Below, one piece after another: positions 1 to 9,404 of a DNA stretch of 64,000 bases; positions within the stretch are counted from its first letter, which is position 1; every line of letters starts with the position of its first letter. The notes beneath the pieces were generated by a model. The model was not told where the DNA came from and made no database searches. It saw nothing but the letters and a program-made list of their open reading frames with translations. The DNA comes from Micromonospora rhizosphaerae (GTDB lineage Bacteria; Actinomycetota; Actinomycetes; Mycobacteriales; Micromonosporaceae), in assembly GCF_900091465.1 (NCBI RefSeq), contig NZ_FMHV01000002.1:5456001-5520000 (forward strand). The letters run 5' to 3'. The translations under genes were made by a program, and so were the position numbers.

Positions 1-2302
1 GGACGTCGCGGATCACGGCGCTGTCGACGGCGTTGTCGGCCCACGCCAGGTCGACCTCGAGTCCGCCGCGAGCGCGCAACCCCACTACCCGGCCGCCGGG
101 CCATTCCGCGGGCAGTGCGGGCAGCAGCCGGATACGGCCGTGGTGGCTCTGCACAAGCATCTCGGCGATCGCCGCCGTGAAGCCGTAATTGCCGTCGATC
201 TGGAACGGCGGGTGCGTGCTGAACAGGTTCGGCAGGAGCCCGCCCCACTCGGATCCGTCGACGGGGGCGAGCCGGCGGTGGTCGCGGTCGAATGCGGTGA
301 TCGCCTCGAGCAGTAGTGCTCGGGCTTCGGCGGCGTCGCCTAGCCGGGCTCGGAGCGCGATCTTCCACGCCCACGACCAGCCCATCGCCCCAGGTCCGCG
401 GGCGTCGAGGAACCGGCGCGCCGCCTCGGCGAGCTCGGGCGTGCGGACGGGGTCGATGAGATCGAGCGGGTAGAGCGCGACGAGCGGAGACAGGTGCCGA
501 TGGTGCGGGTCCTCGTCCGCGACATCCGTCGACCATTCGCGCAGCCGGCCGTCGGGGCCGGCCTCGAGTTCGGGGAGCCGTTCGAGGGCGGCGGCGAGGT
601 CGACGTCGAGCGGGTCGTCGAGGCCGAGCACGGCGATGGCCGAGCGGGCACGCTCGAACAGCGCTCGGATGAGGGCGATGTCCATCGTCGTCGAGACGCT
701 GAGCGCTTCGGGCCGTCCATCGGGGCCGACGAACAGGTTCTCGGGCGAGGTCGACGGGATGGTGCGCAGCCGGCCGGTCGCGGGGTCGTCGACGAGCCAG
801 TCGAGGCAGAACAGCGCTGCCCCGCGCATGAGCGGCCATACGGTGTGCTCGAGCAGCTTGCGGTCGCCGGTGAACTCGTAGCGGTCCCAGAGGTTGTGGG
901 TGAGCCAGACGCCGCCCATCATCCAGATCGCCCAGCTCGGGGCGCCATGACCCATGCCGACCGGCAGGCTCCAGCCCCAGAGGTCGCTGTTGTGGTGGGC
1001 GACCCAGCCGCGGGCACCGTAGAGGCGGGCCGCGACGTCGGAGCCGGTGCTCGCGATTCGCCGCACGAGTGCGGTCAGCGGCTCGGTCGAGTCGTCGAGT
1101 CCGACCACTGGTGCCGCCCAGTAGTTCATCTGCGTGTTGATGTTGATCGTGTAGTTGGACGACCACGGCGGTCTGAGCTCGTCGTTCCAGATCCCCTGCA
1201 GGTTCGCGGCGGGGTTGCCTGAGCGCGACGACGCTGCGAGCAGGTAGCGGCCGTACTCGGCGAGCACGGTCGCCCGGAGGCCCTCGTCGTCGCCGTGGAG
1301 GATGTCGCGCTCGAGGTCCCAGGTGCCGGCGCGCCGACCGCCGATCGCGAAACGCGCCCCCGAGGCATGGTCCCGCACGTCGGCGAGATGCTCCGAGAAC
1401 CGCTCGTGCGCCGTCTGCCGCAGGGCGGCCGTCGCGTTCGAGCGCGCGCGCTCCCGGATCTCCTCGCGGGACGAGCTCCGCCAGCCAGCGCCGTCAGGGT
1501 CGGCCCACCACAGTCCGGCCCTGCTCGACGTCGAAAGAGCGATCAGCAGTCGGCTCGCCCCGCGGATCCGCAGGGTGTCGCCAGCGGAACCCTCGGTTCC
1601 GTCGCTTCGCACCGCGAGCGCGGCGGCCCCGAAGTGGTCGAAGCCGTCGGCTTCACGGGAGAGGTAGCGATGAGCTGGCTCCACCGCCCTTTCGTGCAGG
1701 GGGGCACCGTCGATCGGCGCGACCACGTCGAGGGTGATGCCTGTCGCGGCGATGTCGCGTCCCGCCTCGCGCAGGCGCGTCGACAGGCGTATGTCGACGT
1801 CGAGCACCGGCCGGTCGGCGAGGTACTCGACGAACAGGCAACCGGCGGGCGCGGAGACGAAGGTGCGGCGCGTGGCGCCGGTGCCGTCGATCTCGAGCGA
1901 TTCGGTCACGTGCGCCTCGTCGAGGTCGAGGATGCGGGCGGCCCGGCCTTTCGCGACGGCCGCGCCGCGCGTCTCGAGCTCCAGGTCGACGAACGGCAGG
2001 AACTCCTGGGAGTACGGACCCTCGAAACTCATCAGGAGGGCTTCGGCGCGTCGGAGGTCTGAGGTGTCGATCGCCGATCGGATTCCGGCGAGGCGTTCGG
2101 GTCCGGATCCGCCCGCAACGAGATCGGCAAGCGCGTCGGCCGGCCCGTCGGGGTGGCCCGACCAGATGGTCGCGTCGTTGACCTGGATGCGGGTCTGAGC
2201 GCCGCCAAAGACCATCGCGCCGATGCGGCCGTTGCCGAGGGGCGTGGCCTGCACCCACTCGCGTGCGGGTTGCCGCCAGGCGAGGCGGAGCGTCTCGGCC
2301 AT
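1..2302 (-). CDS. GH95-type alpha-L-fucosidase, C-terminus cut by window edge
   Basis: The reading frame is open from an ATG at 2302 to the window edge, about 767 residues, so the C-terminus is missing. It begins with the family's sugar-handling N-terminal region ([15 protein letters not shown]) and carries the (alpha/alpha)6-barrel signatures of glycoside hydrolase family 95: [31 protein letters not shown] and [17 protein letters not shown]. Family members release alpha-L-fucose (some alpha-L-galactose) from plant or host glycans by inversion. No signal peptide is seen at the N-terminus, suggesting a cytoplasmic enzyme acting on imported oligosaccharides. The ATG overlaps the stop of an upstream permease fragment (TGATG), so it was probably the last or a late gene of an ABC-transporter operon. 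Family assignment is firm; substrate is inferred. Confidence 0.9.
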   Translation of the reverse strand, partial: MAETLRLAWRQPAREWVQATPLGNGRIGAMVFGGAQTRIQVNDATIWSGHPDGPADALADLVAGGSGPERLAGIRSAIDTSDLRRAEALLMSFEGPYSQEFLPFVDLELETRGAAVAKGRAARILDLDEAHVTESLEIDGTGATRRTFVSAPAGCLFVEYLADRPVLDVDIRLSTRLREAGRDIAATGITLDVVAPIDGAPLHERAVEPAHRYLSREADGFDHFGAAALAVRSDGTEGSAGDTLRIRGASRLLIALSTSSRAGLWWADPDGAGWRSSSREEIRERARSNATAALRQTAHERFSEHLADVRDHASGARFAIGGRRAGTWDLERDILHGDDEGLRATVLAEYGRYLLAASSRSGNPAANLQGIWNDELRPPWSSNYTININTQMNYWAAPVVGLDDSTEPLTALVRRIASTGSDVAARLYGARGWVAHHNSDLWGWSLPVGMGHGAPSWAIWMMGGVWLTHNLWDRYEFTGDRKLLEHTVWPLMRGAALFCLDWLVDDPATGRLRTIPSTSPENLFVGPDGRPEALSVSTTMDIALIRALFERARSAIAVLGLDDPLDVDLAAALERLPELEAGPDGRLREWSTDVADEDPHHRHLSPLVALYPLDLIDPVRTPELAEAARRFLDARGPGAMGWSWAWKIALRARLGDAAEARALLLEAITAFDRDHRRLAPVDGSEWGGLLPNLFSTHPPFQIDGNYGFTAAIAEMLVQSHHGRIRLLPALPAEWPGGRVVGLRARGGLEVDLAWADNAVDSAVIRDV

Positions 2303-2466
2303 CACTTGATCCCCGAGAAGCCGATGGAGTTGACGATGCGCGACGACTGCTTGAACACCACCAGCGCGAGGGTGAGCGGCGGCAGGGAGTACGCCTCCTC
2401 GGTCTCGGTCGACAGACCGGGGATGAACTGCCGCGTTCCGCGAGCCGTTGATTCCAAGAGCGCCAT
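2302..2466 (-). pseudogene. C-terminal remnant of a carbohydrate ABC transporter permease
   Basis: A 54-residue frame starts at an ATG preceded by a purine-rich GGAGCAGGAAG and ends TGA overlapping the ATG of the GH95 gene. Its second half ([13 protein letters not shown] then [14 protein letters not shown]) resembles the last transmembrane segment and terminal tail of CUT1-type sugar permeases, which usually end in a short ...GxxxxGxK stretch. The permease core and EAA loop are absent, so the rest of the gene is lost. It could alternatively be a small unrelated protein that is translationally coupled to the glycosidase. The permease reading is an inference from the C-terminal pattern and operon position. 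Confidence 0.4.
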
Positions 2467-2552
2467 TGGTCTTCCTGCTCCCGCATGTTCGACCTGTCGC
2501 GCAGTGCTCGACGGCGAGATGCCCGATCTCGTCCTGCGCTTGCCGCGACAGA

Positions 2553-2571
2553 GTAAACATGATTAATTTAC
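2553..2571. promoter_or_regulatory. AT-rich inverted repeat between divergent genes
   Basis: A short AT-rich island with arms GTAAA and TTTAC nine bases apart stands out in otherwise GC-rich DNA. It lies between the fucosidase operon remnant (minus) and the SGNH hydrolase gene (plus), where an operator or promoter for either direction is expected. The function is inferred from composition, symmetry and position only. Confidence 0.35.
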
Positions 2572-2702
2572 AGCGTCAAGTAATCGTCCTGTAGCCGTCC
2601 ACGGACCCGATCGAACTCTCCGGCGCCGTGCTCGCGGGCCGGCGTTCCCATGCCGACGCTCAATTCGCAGCAGGCGATGCTCATCGACATTGGAGGGATC
2701 TC

Positions 2703-3413
2703 ATGAACGAGCCGACCATCCTCTTCGCCGGCGACAGCGTCACTGACTGCGGGCGGCGTGAAGACCCAGCCGGGCTCGGAGACGGATACGTCCTCCGGAT
2801 CGCCGAGGCCCTGGGGGGCCGGGCGCACTTGCTCAACCGCGGGATCAGCGGCGATCGGAGCCGCGATCTCCGCGAGAGGTGGGACCGAGACGTGCTGGCG
2901 GCGCGACCGGCGCTGGTGAGCGTACTCGTCGGCGTCAACGACACCTGGCGACGCTACGACAGCGACGACCCGACCCCGGCGGCGGACTTCGAGGCGAACT
3001 ATCACGCGCTGCTCGAGCCGCTCGCCGCCAACCGCGTCGGACTCGTGCTCGTCGAGCCCTTTCTGCTCCCGGTGCGGGCGGAGCAGATCGGCTGGCGCGA
3101 CGACCTCGAGCCGAAAATCGCGATCGTGCGGAGCCTCGCGCGGGAGTATGGCGCGGCGCTCGTGCCGGCGGACATGGCCCTCAACGCCGTCGGCGACGCA
3201 GCCGGCCTCGCGCCCGACGGCGTGCACCCAAGTCAGCGCGGTCACGAGGTGCTTGCGACGCTGTGGCTGGAACATGCGACTCCCCAGCTGACGGCGGTGC
3301 TCCGACATGGCGGTGGCGCGCCGCGGCCACAGTGCCCGGGCACTCGCATGCCCGGGGAGATGTCCACGGCCAGCCCGCGTCCATCCCGTCCCCTTGCCGG
3401 ATGGACGCCTTGA
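2703..3413 (+). CDS. SGNH/GDSL-family hydrolase
   Basis: A 236-residue protein with the block I motif FAGDSVTD containing the nucleophilic serine, block II around RGISGDRSRD, block III GVNDTWRR and block V DGVHPSQRGHE with the catalytic Asp and His. This is the order of SGNH hydrolases, the family of bacterial GDSL esterases and carbohydrate acetyl esterases. No signal peptide is seen. The ATG at 2703 follows GGAGGG at ideal spacing. The last 35 or so residues (after ...LWLEHATPQL) are rich in Pro, Gly and Arg, lack family resemblance and may be a late extension. Divergent from the fucosidase gene, so a role in removing acetyl groups from plant oligosaccharides is plausible but inferred. Confidence 0.85.
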   Translation: MNEPTILFAGDSVTDCGRREDPAGLGDGYVLRIAEALGGRAHLLNRGISGDRSRDLRERWDRDVLAARPALVSVLVGVNDTWRRYDSDDPTPAADFEANYHALLEPLAANRVGLVLVEPFLLPVRAEQIGWRDDLEPKIAIVRSLAREYGAALVPADMALNAVGDAAGLAPDGVHPSQRGHEVLATLWLEHATPQLTAVLRHGGGAPRPQCPGTRMPGEMSTASPRPSRPLAGWTP

Positions 3414-3418
3414 TGCCG

Positions 3419-4516
3419 CTACTGTGAGGCGTCCTGGTCGCGGACCCTGAGCTCGCCCCAGTTCGCGAACAAGTTGATCCCTGGAGGGAAGCTCAGTTGT
3501 GTCTGGCCCGTGCCGTCCGGGGTCATTACGAACAGCTGGAGTCCCTGGCCGACCACGAGCCTGTGGAACACGATCTGCTGTCCATCCGCCGACCAGGTAG
3601 CCGTCAAGTCGGGAACGGAGTTGTCGGTCAGCTGTACTAGGCCGCTGCCATCCGCGTGAATCACGCAGATCTCGAAGTCGGCCGTGCCGCCGCCGGCCCT
3701 GCAACTGAACACGATCCGCGTGCCGTCCGGGGACCAGGCAGGCCCTCGCTCCTCCTCGTTGTTGTACGTCAGGCGCTCCGGCATGCCTGTCCCATCGGCG
3801 TTGAGGGCGTAGATCTCCGCGGTATTGGAAGCGCGGGGATCGTCGGTCACATCGTGGCTTGTGAAGGCGATGCTGTGCCCATCGGGTGACCAGTCCGGGT
3901 CATCGTCGATCTTGTCCGGGCTGTTCGTGATGTTCCTCGGCTGCTCGACACCCGTCAGAAGATCGTCCACATTGGCCACGAAGATATCGCTGTCTGTCGT
4001 TGCCGAGCCCGGGTCGGTTCTGATCGGCGTCCCGGTACCGGACGCCGAGGCGTGGAACGCCATGTTCTTGCTGTCCGGCGACCAGGTGGCGGAACTGCCC
4101 CGCGTCAGCAGCGTCTGCTGGGTGCCGTCGGTGTTCATGAGGAACAGGTCCGAGGTGTTGACAGGCTCTCCCTCGGCACGGTTCCGGTTGCTGTCGAAGA
4201 CGATCTCCTTTCCGTCCGGCGACAACGCCGGAAAGGCATCGCCGTCGGTGTTGTACGTCAAGCGCCGGACGTTCGGGGTGACAGGGTCGGGGCTCATCAG
4301 GTAGATCTCAATGGCAGCAGCTTGGCTGGCGGTTGGGTTGTCGCGAGTGCTGGTGAAGGCGATCGTCGACTCTAGGCGGAAGCAAGGCGATTTGGCGGGA
4401 TCGCACGCCCCGGCCACTTGCCCGTTCGTGTTCGTCGGTCCAGTGCTGGCGCCCGCACTGGCCGGAGTGACGGCCAGCATCAGCGCCGCGAGCGGGACCA
4501 GGGCCACCTTTTGCAT
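3419..4516 (-). CDS. secreted TolB-like beta-propeller (PD40 repeat) protein
   Basis: A 365-residue protein beginning MQKVALVPLAALMLAV with an Ala-rich cleavage region, a typical Sec signal peptide. The mature part contains repeated WSPDG-type PD40/WD40-like blades: LSPDGKEIVFDSNRN, DPDWSPDGHSIAFTSH, PAWSPDGTRIVFSCR and a degenerate ATWSADGQQIVFHR. Such propellers resemble the C-terminal domain of TolB and serve as protein-binding or sensory surfaces outside the membrane. It converges with the SGNH gene with a 5-base gap and is followed upstream (same strand) by another secreted protein. No catalytic residues are visible; the function is unknown beyond the fold. Confidence 0.8.
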   Translation of the reverse strand: MQKVALVPLAALMLAVTPASAGASTGPTNTNGQVAGACDPAKSPCFRLESTIAFTSTRDNPTASQAAAIEIYLMSPDPVTPNVRRLTYNTDGDAFPALSPDGKEIVFDSNRNRAEGEPVNTSDLFLMNTDGTQQTLLTRGSSATWSPDSKNMAFHASASGTGTPIRTDPGSATTDSDIFVANVDDLLTGVEQPRNITNSPDKIDDDPDWSPDGHSIAFTSHDVTDDPRASNTAEIYALNADGTGMPERLTYNNEEERGPAWSPDGTRIVFSCRAGGGTADFEICVIHADGSGLVQLTDNSVPDLTATWSADGQQIVFHRLVVGQGLQLFVMTPDGTGQTQLSFPPGINLFANWGELRVRDQDASQ

Positions 4517-4604
4517 GGGATGCTCCTTCCCGGAGATATCGGGATGAGATGGGACACCTACGCTGTGCGAATCCGCTCGACGTAGGCGTTGAGGACGGAC
4601 TACG

Positions 4605-6050
4605 TCAAGACGTGACCGTCACCTGGTTGGAGCAGATCGCGGTGGTCGCCTGGCAGACCTGGTACGTGTAGCTGCCCGGGCCGGACTTACCGATGATGTC
4701 GGTGTAGCCGCTGCCCGCCACGGTGGCGATCTTCGCGCCGTTACGGTAGACGTCGAAGCTCGCGCCAGATTCGTTCCACGACAGGTCAACCTTCTCGACA
4801 CCCCTGACCTTGTAACCCCGGGCCGTAAGGCCGATGAGGGTGACGGCTTTGGCTGTCGTGGTGGTGGCGCCGGCGTTGTCGGTCACCGTCAGCGTCACCG
4901 GGTAGCTGCCCAATTGCGCGTAGACGTGCTCGATACTCACACCGTTGCCACTGGTACCGTCGCCGAAGTTCCAACGGTACGTGGTGATCGCGCCGTCGCT
5001 GTCGGCCGATCCTGCGCCGTCGAAGCTACAGCTCAGCCCGGAGCAGCTGACGGTGGAACTGGCCGTGGGGGGCGCGTTCGGCGGGGCGACGACCGTAACA
5101 GTCTGCGTGTCGGCGCCGGTGGCGTCGGCGTTGTCGGTCACGGTCAGTGTCACCGGGTAGCTGCCCGACTGGGTGTAGACGTGCTGGGCGTTCACACCGT
5201 TGCCACTGCTGCCGTCACCGAAGGTCCAGCCGTACGTGGTGATCGTGCCATCGCTGTCGGCCGACGACGCGCCGTCGAAGCTGCAGCTCAATCCGGAGCA
5301 GGCCAAGGTGAAGCTGGCGGTCGGAGGCGCATTCGGCGGAGCGGCGACCGTAACGGCCTGGGCGACATTATCGAAGGCCCCGGCGTCGTCGATCACCTCC
5401 AGTCGCACGGTGTAAGTGCCGGCCGCAGGGTACGTGTGGGTGGCTGCGCTCGTGTCGCTGCCGAAGGTGGCGCCGTCGCCGAAGTCCCAGCTGTAACCCT
5501 GGATGGTCCCGTCGCTGTCACTCGAGGCGCTGGCGTCGAAGCTACAGCTCAGCCACGAGCAGCTGACGGTGAGGCTGGCCGTGGGAGGCGTGGTGCTCTC
5601 GGCGCACCCGTACGGTCCGTACCACTGGTTTGTGGCCTGGTTCCACCAGTACAGGCAAAACCCGGAGCCGTACCACCAATCCCACGTGAGGAACCGTTGG
5701 CCGTAGTACACACTCTTCGCCTGCGTGCTGTCCCAGTAGTAGTAATCGATCCGGACATCCGCCTCGGGTTCGCTAATGCCATGGAATCTGCAGGTGTACT
5801 CCCACCACGTGGAATCTGTCGGCCATGTATCTCCGTATGTGCTCTGCAAGGACCAGTCGCTGCACGGTTCAATGGGTTCAACCACGTCGACGATCGCCTC
5901 CGCCGGTGGTCGCGTGGCACTGGCCGCGGGCGGCGTGGTGATCGGCGGGGGCGCCGGGTCCGCCCGCGCCACACCGGCTTCCAACGTCAGGGCCGACGAC
6001 GCCGTAGCCAGGACGATCAATCGCAGCGCGATCAGCGTGGCCTTGCGCAT
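4605..6050 (-). CDS. secreted protein with three PKD domains
   Basis: A 481-residue protein starting MRKATLIALRLIVLATASS, a signal peptide, with a Pro/Ala-rich linker, then an aromatic, Trp- and Tyr-rich domain (about residues 60-150, rich in WW and YY pairs), three tandem PKD domains each with a DFGDG/TFGDG/NFGDG core and SDSDG turn (about 155-400), and a C-terminal fibronectin-like segment (VDLSWNESGASFDVYRNG). The ATG at 6050 has AGGAGAAG just upstream; the frame stays open back to 6227 with a Lys/Arg-rich stretch but that lacks a ribosome site and would bury the signal peptide. PKD repeats mediate adhesion or polysaccharide binding. The aromatic domain may be a carbohydrate-binding module; this is an inference. 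Confidence 0.8.
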   Translation of the reverse strand: MRKATLIALRLIVLATASSALTLEAGVARADPAPPPITTPPAASATRPPAEAIVDVVEPIEPCSDWSLQSTYGDTWPTDSTWWEYTCRFHGISEPEADVRIDYYYWDSTQAKSVYYGQRFLTWDWWYGSGFCLYWWNQATNQWYGPYGCAESTTPPTASLTVSCSWLSCSFDASASSDSDGTIQGYSWDFGDGATFGSDTSAATHTYPAAGTYTVRLEVIDDAGAFDNVAQAVTVAAPPNAPPTASFTLACSGLSCSFDGASSADSDGTITTYGWTFGDGSSGNGVNAQHVYTQSGSYPVTLTVTDNADATGADTQTVTVVAPPNAPPTASSTVSCSGLSCSFDGAGSADSDGAITTYRWNFGDGTSGNGVSIEHVYAQLGSYPVTLTVTDNAGATTTTAKAVTLIGLTARGYKVRGVEKVDLSWNESGASFDVYRNGAKIATVAGSGYTDIIGKSGPGSYTYQVCQATTAICSNQVTVTS

Positions 6051-6249
6051 GATCTTCTCCTTCTGATTAGGACGTGCTAGGCGACTCGCAGGCGTAGATC
6101 GTCCTGATCGAAGCCGCGTTTTGAGCTTGTCGATCCGCGTTTGGGTGCGGTTAAGGTCCTTCACCTTTTGCTCATGGTCGCCTCCCTCGAATTGATCAGC
6201 CGTGACCGGCACGGCTGCAGCAACCATGCCGGCGCGCCTTTGAGGCGAA

Positions 6250-6640
6250 TTAGGGGCGGGGAAACGGCTCTGCCGTCAGGCCGAGTTCGTGCATCCGGGC
6301 GACGCAGGTCCGGTAGCGGCGGCGTGCCTCGCCATGACGGCCCTGACTCGCCAGGCCACGCGCCAGCCCCAGGGCCCCGGCGTGTTCCACGGGTCGCATT
6401 CAAGGAGGCGTTGCCAGTGATGCGCGGCGGACACCGGGTCGCCGGCCGACTCCGCGAGTTCGGCGAGTGCGCGAGTCACTGAGAGGTACGCCTCCCGAGC
6501 CTCCTCCGGCAGTGGGACACTCCAGTCCGCGTACACGTCCTCCTCGAGGAAGTCACCGTCGTCGGCCGTCGCGACCACCGCGAGGAGCGCGTCCGATCCG
6601 GTGCTTCGCCCGACCGCCGTGCCAGAATGGTCACCAGGAC
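6250..6640 (-). pseudogene. BTAD (SARP/LuxR-type activator) fragment, frameshifted
   Basis: One frame gives DGDFLEEDVYADW followed by a helix-rich AYLSVTRALAELAESAGD and QRLLECDPWN, the bacterial transcriptional activator domain of SARP and large LuxR regulators. At DPWN the frame shifts: the next frame continues exactly as the family should (GLARGLASQGRHGEARRRY then a HELGL end) and stops at 6250. The N-terminal DNA-binding part is absent; upstream sequence fuses into a quinone oxidoreductase remnant. It is therefore a truncated and frameshifted relic. A sequencing indel could explain the shift but not the truncation. Confidence 0.7.
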
Positions 6641-6689
6641 CGTACGGCGGATGACTGTGTCGATGTCCCACAGCCGGTAGGTGTCGGTG

Positions 6690-7073
6690 GTGGGTGGTGC
6701 GCGGTGATGCCCTGCATGAGGCAGGCGGCGGCAGTCTCGTCATCGATGTCGTCCGGCACGGGCACAGCCCTTTCAGCGTCCACGGTGGACTCCGAGAAGC
6801 TGCCCCGACCCCGAGACCGCCATCCGACACGCTGCCCAGGAACGAGGTCCGTTACTCCAACTCCCACAGCCGCGACAGTCCCGACCCCTCGACGCCCGCG
6901 CGGAAGGGCGTCCGCAGCGGGGTGGCGCCGGTTCGCTGGTATACGTCGAGGAAGCTGACCCCGGAGACAGTGACTCTCACCAGCGCCCGATGCGGTTCCG
7001 GCTCGGGTTGCTTGACCTCGACCTCCCGAAGGACGTCGGGGCCTCCGAACTCCTCGACTACGATCGCTTTCAC
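6690..7073 (-). pseudogene. zinc-independent quinone oxidoreductase (MDR family), truncated and frameshifted
   Basis: A GTG at 7073 with GGAGG upstream opens MKAIVVEEFGGPDVLREVEV, the N-terminus of NADPH:quinone oxidoreductases of the medium-chain dehydrogenase family, continuing through VTVSGVSFLDVYQRTG. After GVEGSG the frame ends in a spurious tail, while the next frame continues the family (TVAAVGVGVTDLVPGQRV, then VPVPDDIDDETAAACLMQG). Homology stops near 6690, before the nucleotide-binding domain, where the BTAD fragment begins. The gene is inactive: at least one frameshift plus loss of the C-terminal two thirds. Confidence 0.75.
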
Positions 7074-7182
7074 GGGTCCTCCCTTTCGTCGCGGCGATCG
7101 GATCGAGACCTGGTCGTGCTGTGATCAAGTCCGTCAGGTCGGGAGGCGTGTGAACGCCTGGACATGCCTGCTGGCGCTTTTT

Positions 7183-8160
7183 CTAGCTGATCGAGACCGG
7201 CTGTTTCGGGTTGTCGAGGTCGGGTCGGTTCGGCACCCGGTGTGGCACTGCGCCGCGGTGTCCGGGGTGTGTCCGTTGCACCTGCAGGGCGGCCACGGAC
7301 GACAGGACGAGCAGGCCACCCGTTATCTGCACGGAGGTGAGGATCTCGTCGAGCGTGAGCGCCGCCAGCGCCGTGGTGACGACCGGTTCGAACGTCGACA
7401 GGATGGCTGCAGTCGAAGGGCCCGTCCGCCGCAGGCCGGCGAAGAAGGTCAGCATCGCCAAGACGGTGGAGACGACCGCGATGCACGCGAGCCAGAACCA
7501 TCCCCGCAGCCCGAAGCTGAGGTCGACCCCGCCCCTCACGATGGCGCGTGCGCCCAGGGTGAAGGCGGCCCCTGCCATCACCAGCGCGGACAGCATCACC
7601 GGTGGCAGCCGGTGCACGACGGTGTCAGCAACGAGGATGTAGACCGTGTAAGTGACAGCGGCGCCGAACGCCAGGGTCGCCCCGAGCGGGTGGAAGTCCA
7701 CACCGCCGGTACCGAGGAGGACGAGCAGCGTCCCGCAGGAGGCGGCCACCAGTGCGGCGCAGCGGCCGGGTGTCAGGCGGTCCCGGCCCAGCAGGACAGC
7801 CGTGAGGGTGACCAGCAGCGGGTATGTGTAGAAGACCAGGGACAGCAGCGAGGCGTCCATCACCTCCAAGGCCGCGAAATACAGGGACGCCTGGGTGGCG
7901 TACCCGACGGCGCCCAGGCCGAGGGCCGTCACCAGCAGACCCAGGGTCACTCGAGCGGGACCCGTCCTTCGGTCTGGGCTCGCAGGGTCGCGCCGCAGAC
8001 CCGGTCGCAGGAGCAGCAGCATCGCCAGCAGGCCGGCGGCAAAGCCGAAGCGCGCCAAGAGCAGCGCTTCAGGCGAGACGCCCGCGGCGTACGCGAGCTT
8101 CCCGAAGATCGCCATGGCGCCGAAGCACGCGGCTGACAGAAGGCACAGTGCGGGACCCAT
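7183..8160 (-). CDS. EamA/DMT-family membrane exporter
   Basis: A 325-residue hydrophobic protein with about ten predicted transmembrane helices in two EamA repeats, starting MGPALCLLSAACFGAMAIFG. Drug/metabolite-transporter superfamily members export amino acids, cofactors or small toxic metabolites across the inner membrane. It is divergent from a LysR-type regulator with a 73-base gap, the classical arrangement in which the regulator controls the exporter in response to the exported compound. A C-terminal hydrophilic tail follows the last helix. Substrate cannot be read from the sequence. Confidence 0.88.
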   Translation of the reverse strand: MGPALCLLSAACFGAMAIFGKLAYAAGVSPEALLLARFGFAAGLLAMLLLLRPGLRRDPASPDRRTGPARVTLGLLVTALGLGAVGYATQASLYFAALEVMDASLLSLVFYTYPLLVTLTAVLLGRDRLTPGRCAALVAASCGTLLVLLGTGGVDFHPLGATLAFGAAVTYTVYILVADTVVHRLPPVMLSALVMAGAAFTLGARAIVRGGVDLSFGLRGWFWLACIAVVSTVLAMLTFFAGLRRTGPSTAAILSTFEPVVTTALAALTLDEILTSVQITGGLLVLSSVAALQVQRTHPGHRGAVPHRVPNRPDLDNPKQPVSIS

Positions 8161-8233
8161 GTCCTAGAGCATCGGCGCCCGCACACTCCAGGTCTAGTGA
8201 CGATATGTGGACCTGATTCGTTAGTATTTCTGC

Positions 8234-9187
8234 ATGGTAACGCTGGATCTTCGTCGGCTCCGTCTGCTCCGCGAGCTCGAGGAACGAGGGACCCTGGGCG
8301 CGGTGGCCTTGGCTCTCGGCTACAGCCCTTCCTCGGTGTCCCAGCAGTTGAGCGTTCTGGAGAAGGAGGTAGGCGCGCGCCTGCTCGAGAAGGCCGGCCG
8401 TGGTGTGCGGCTCACCGACGCCGGGCGTCTGCTCGCACAGCACGCCCGGGTCCTGCTGACAGCAGCCGAGGCGGCGTCAGCGGACCTGGCCGCACTGGCC
8501 GGTGAGGTGCGGGGCACCGTGCGCGCCGGCGGTCTGCAGTCAGCGGCTCGTCGCCTGCTGGTTCCCGCAGTGGCACGCATGATGGTCGAGCACCCGCACG
8601 TACGCACCGAGGTCTCCGAGCTCGAACTCGAACAGGCGTTACCAGGACTGCGGCTCGGAGCGGTCGACCTGGTGATCAGCGACGAGTACGACGGTCACCC
8701 ACGCCCCCGGCCGGCAGGGCTGCGGTTCACGCTCCTGCACGAGGAGCCACTGAAACTGGTCCTGTCACCCGGGCATCGGCTGGCCAAGCATGGCGGACCC
8801 ATCGCATTGTCCACGCTGCGGGAAGAGGTCTGGGTAGCCTCCGACGCGGGCACCGGCCATCACGACATGGTCGTGGGAAGCTGCCGGTCCATCGGCGGCT
8901 ACGAACCCGACGTACGGCACCGGTCCAGCGACGCGGACGTCCAGCTCGAACTCGTGCGCACCACCGGAGCCGTCGCGCTACTGCCGGCGCTGACACTGCC
9001 CGCAGCAGACCCAGCCCTTGCGATCCGTGACATCGCCGAGGAGAAGCTCGGACGTCGACTGGTCGCTGTCCTTCGAGACGGCCCCGCAGCCCCCGCGCTC
9101 GCGGCCTTCCTGGCCGTCGTGGCAGACCAGGCCCGCAATCTAGAGCAGAACCCGACGACTAACCCTGCGCTCGACACGCCGACATGA
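8234..9187 (+). CDS. LysR-family transcriptional regulator
   Basis: A 317-residue protein with an N-terminal winged helix-turn-helix (LRLLRELEERGTLGAVALAL then SPSSVSQQLSVLEKEVGARL) and a type-2 periplasmic-binding-like effector domain (LRLGAVDLVISDEY, EEPLKLVLSPGHRLA). LysR regulators are tetramers that bind an intergenic site and respond to a small ligand. The 73-base divergent spacer to the EamA exporter makes that gene the probable target. The variant SSVSQQL helix is typical of actinobacterial LysR proteins that pair with transporters. Start ATG at 8234 is the first in-frame start after the intergenic region. Confidence 0.9.
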   Translation: MVTLDLRRLRLLRELEERGTLGAVALALGYSPSSVSQQLSVLEKEVGARLLEKAGRGVRLTDAGRLLAQHARVLLTAAEAASADLAALAGEVRGTVRAGGLQSAARRLLVPAVARMMVEHPHVRTEVSELELEQALPGLRLGAVDLVISDEYDGHPRPRPAGLRFTLLHEEPLKLVLSPGHRLAKHGGPIALSTLREEVWVASDAGTGHHDMVVGSCRSIGGYEPDVRHRSSDADVQLELVRTTGAVALLPALTLPAADPALAIRDIAEEKLGRRLVAVLRDGPAAPALAAFLAVVADQARNLEQNPTTNPALDTPT

Positions 9188-9194
9188 CCCCCCG

Positions 9195-9361
9195 GCGGTA
9201 CCTACTGCGACCACCACGCCGGGTACCGGTACCCGACCCTGGGCTTCCAGGTCGCGGCCAACCTGGACGACGGAACCTGTGGCCGGTGTCGTACGCGCTC
9301 CAAAAGTGGAGCCCAGTGGTAGAGAAGAAGCTCGTCGAGCTGGTGCAGGCTGCGGTCTCCT
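9195..9361 (+). pseudogene. possible DUF1801-type C-terminal remnant
   Basis: Two overlapping frames together read GYRYPTLGFQVAANLDDG and then, after a one-base shift, LWPVSYALQKWSPVVEKKL followed by VELVQAAVS and a stop. This order (LDDG-WP-ALxxxxPxVExxxxxLVxxAVS) matches my recollection of the C-terminus of actinobacterial DUF1801-like proteins. The N-terminal part is missing. The identification is tentative; a homology search with the joined frames would decide. Confidence 0.35.
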
Positions 9362-9404
9362 GACCGTTGCCACGACCGCCGCCGGCGCTGACCAGCAGGC
9401 CTAC

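Noticed and set aside
3325..3360. GTGCCCGGGCAC palindrome within the 3' end of the SGNH gene.
   Set aside because: It lies inside the coding frame and is short; no terminator or operator role can be supported.
4914..6080. Long plus-strand frame opposite the PKD gene.
   Set aside because: It mirrors the repeats of the PKD domains in antisense and has no family motif; a shadow of a high-GC gene.
6051..6227. In-frame extension of the PKD protein to an upstream ATG with a Lys/Arg-rich helical segment.
   Set aside because: It would place the signal peptide internally and lacks a ribosome site; the ATG at 6050 has a clear AGGAG.
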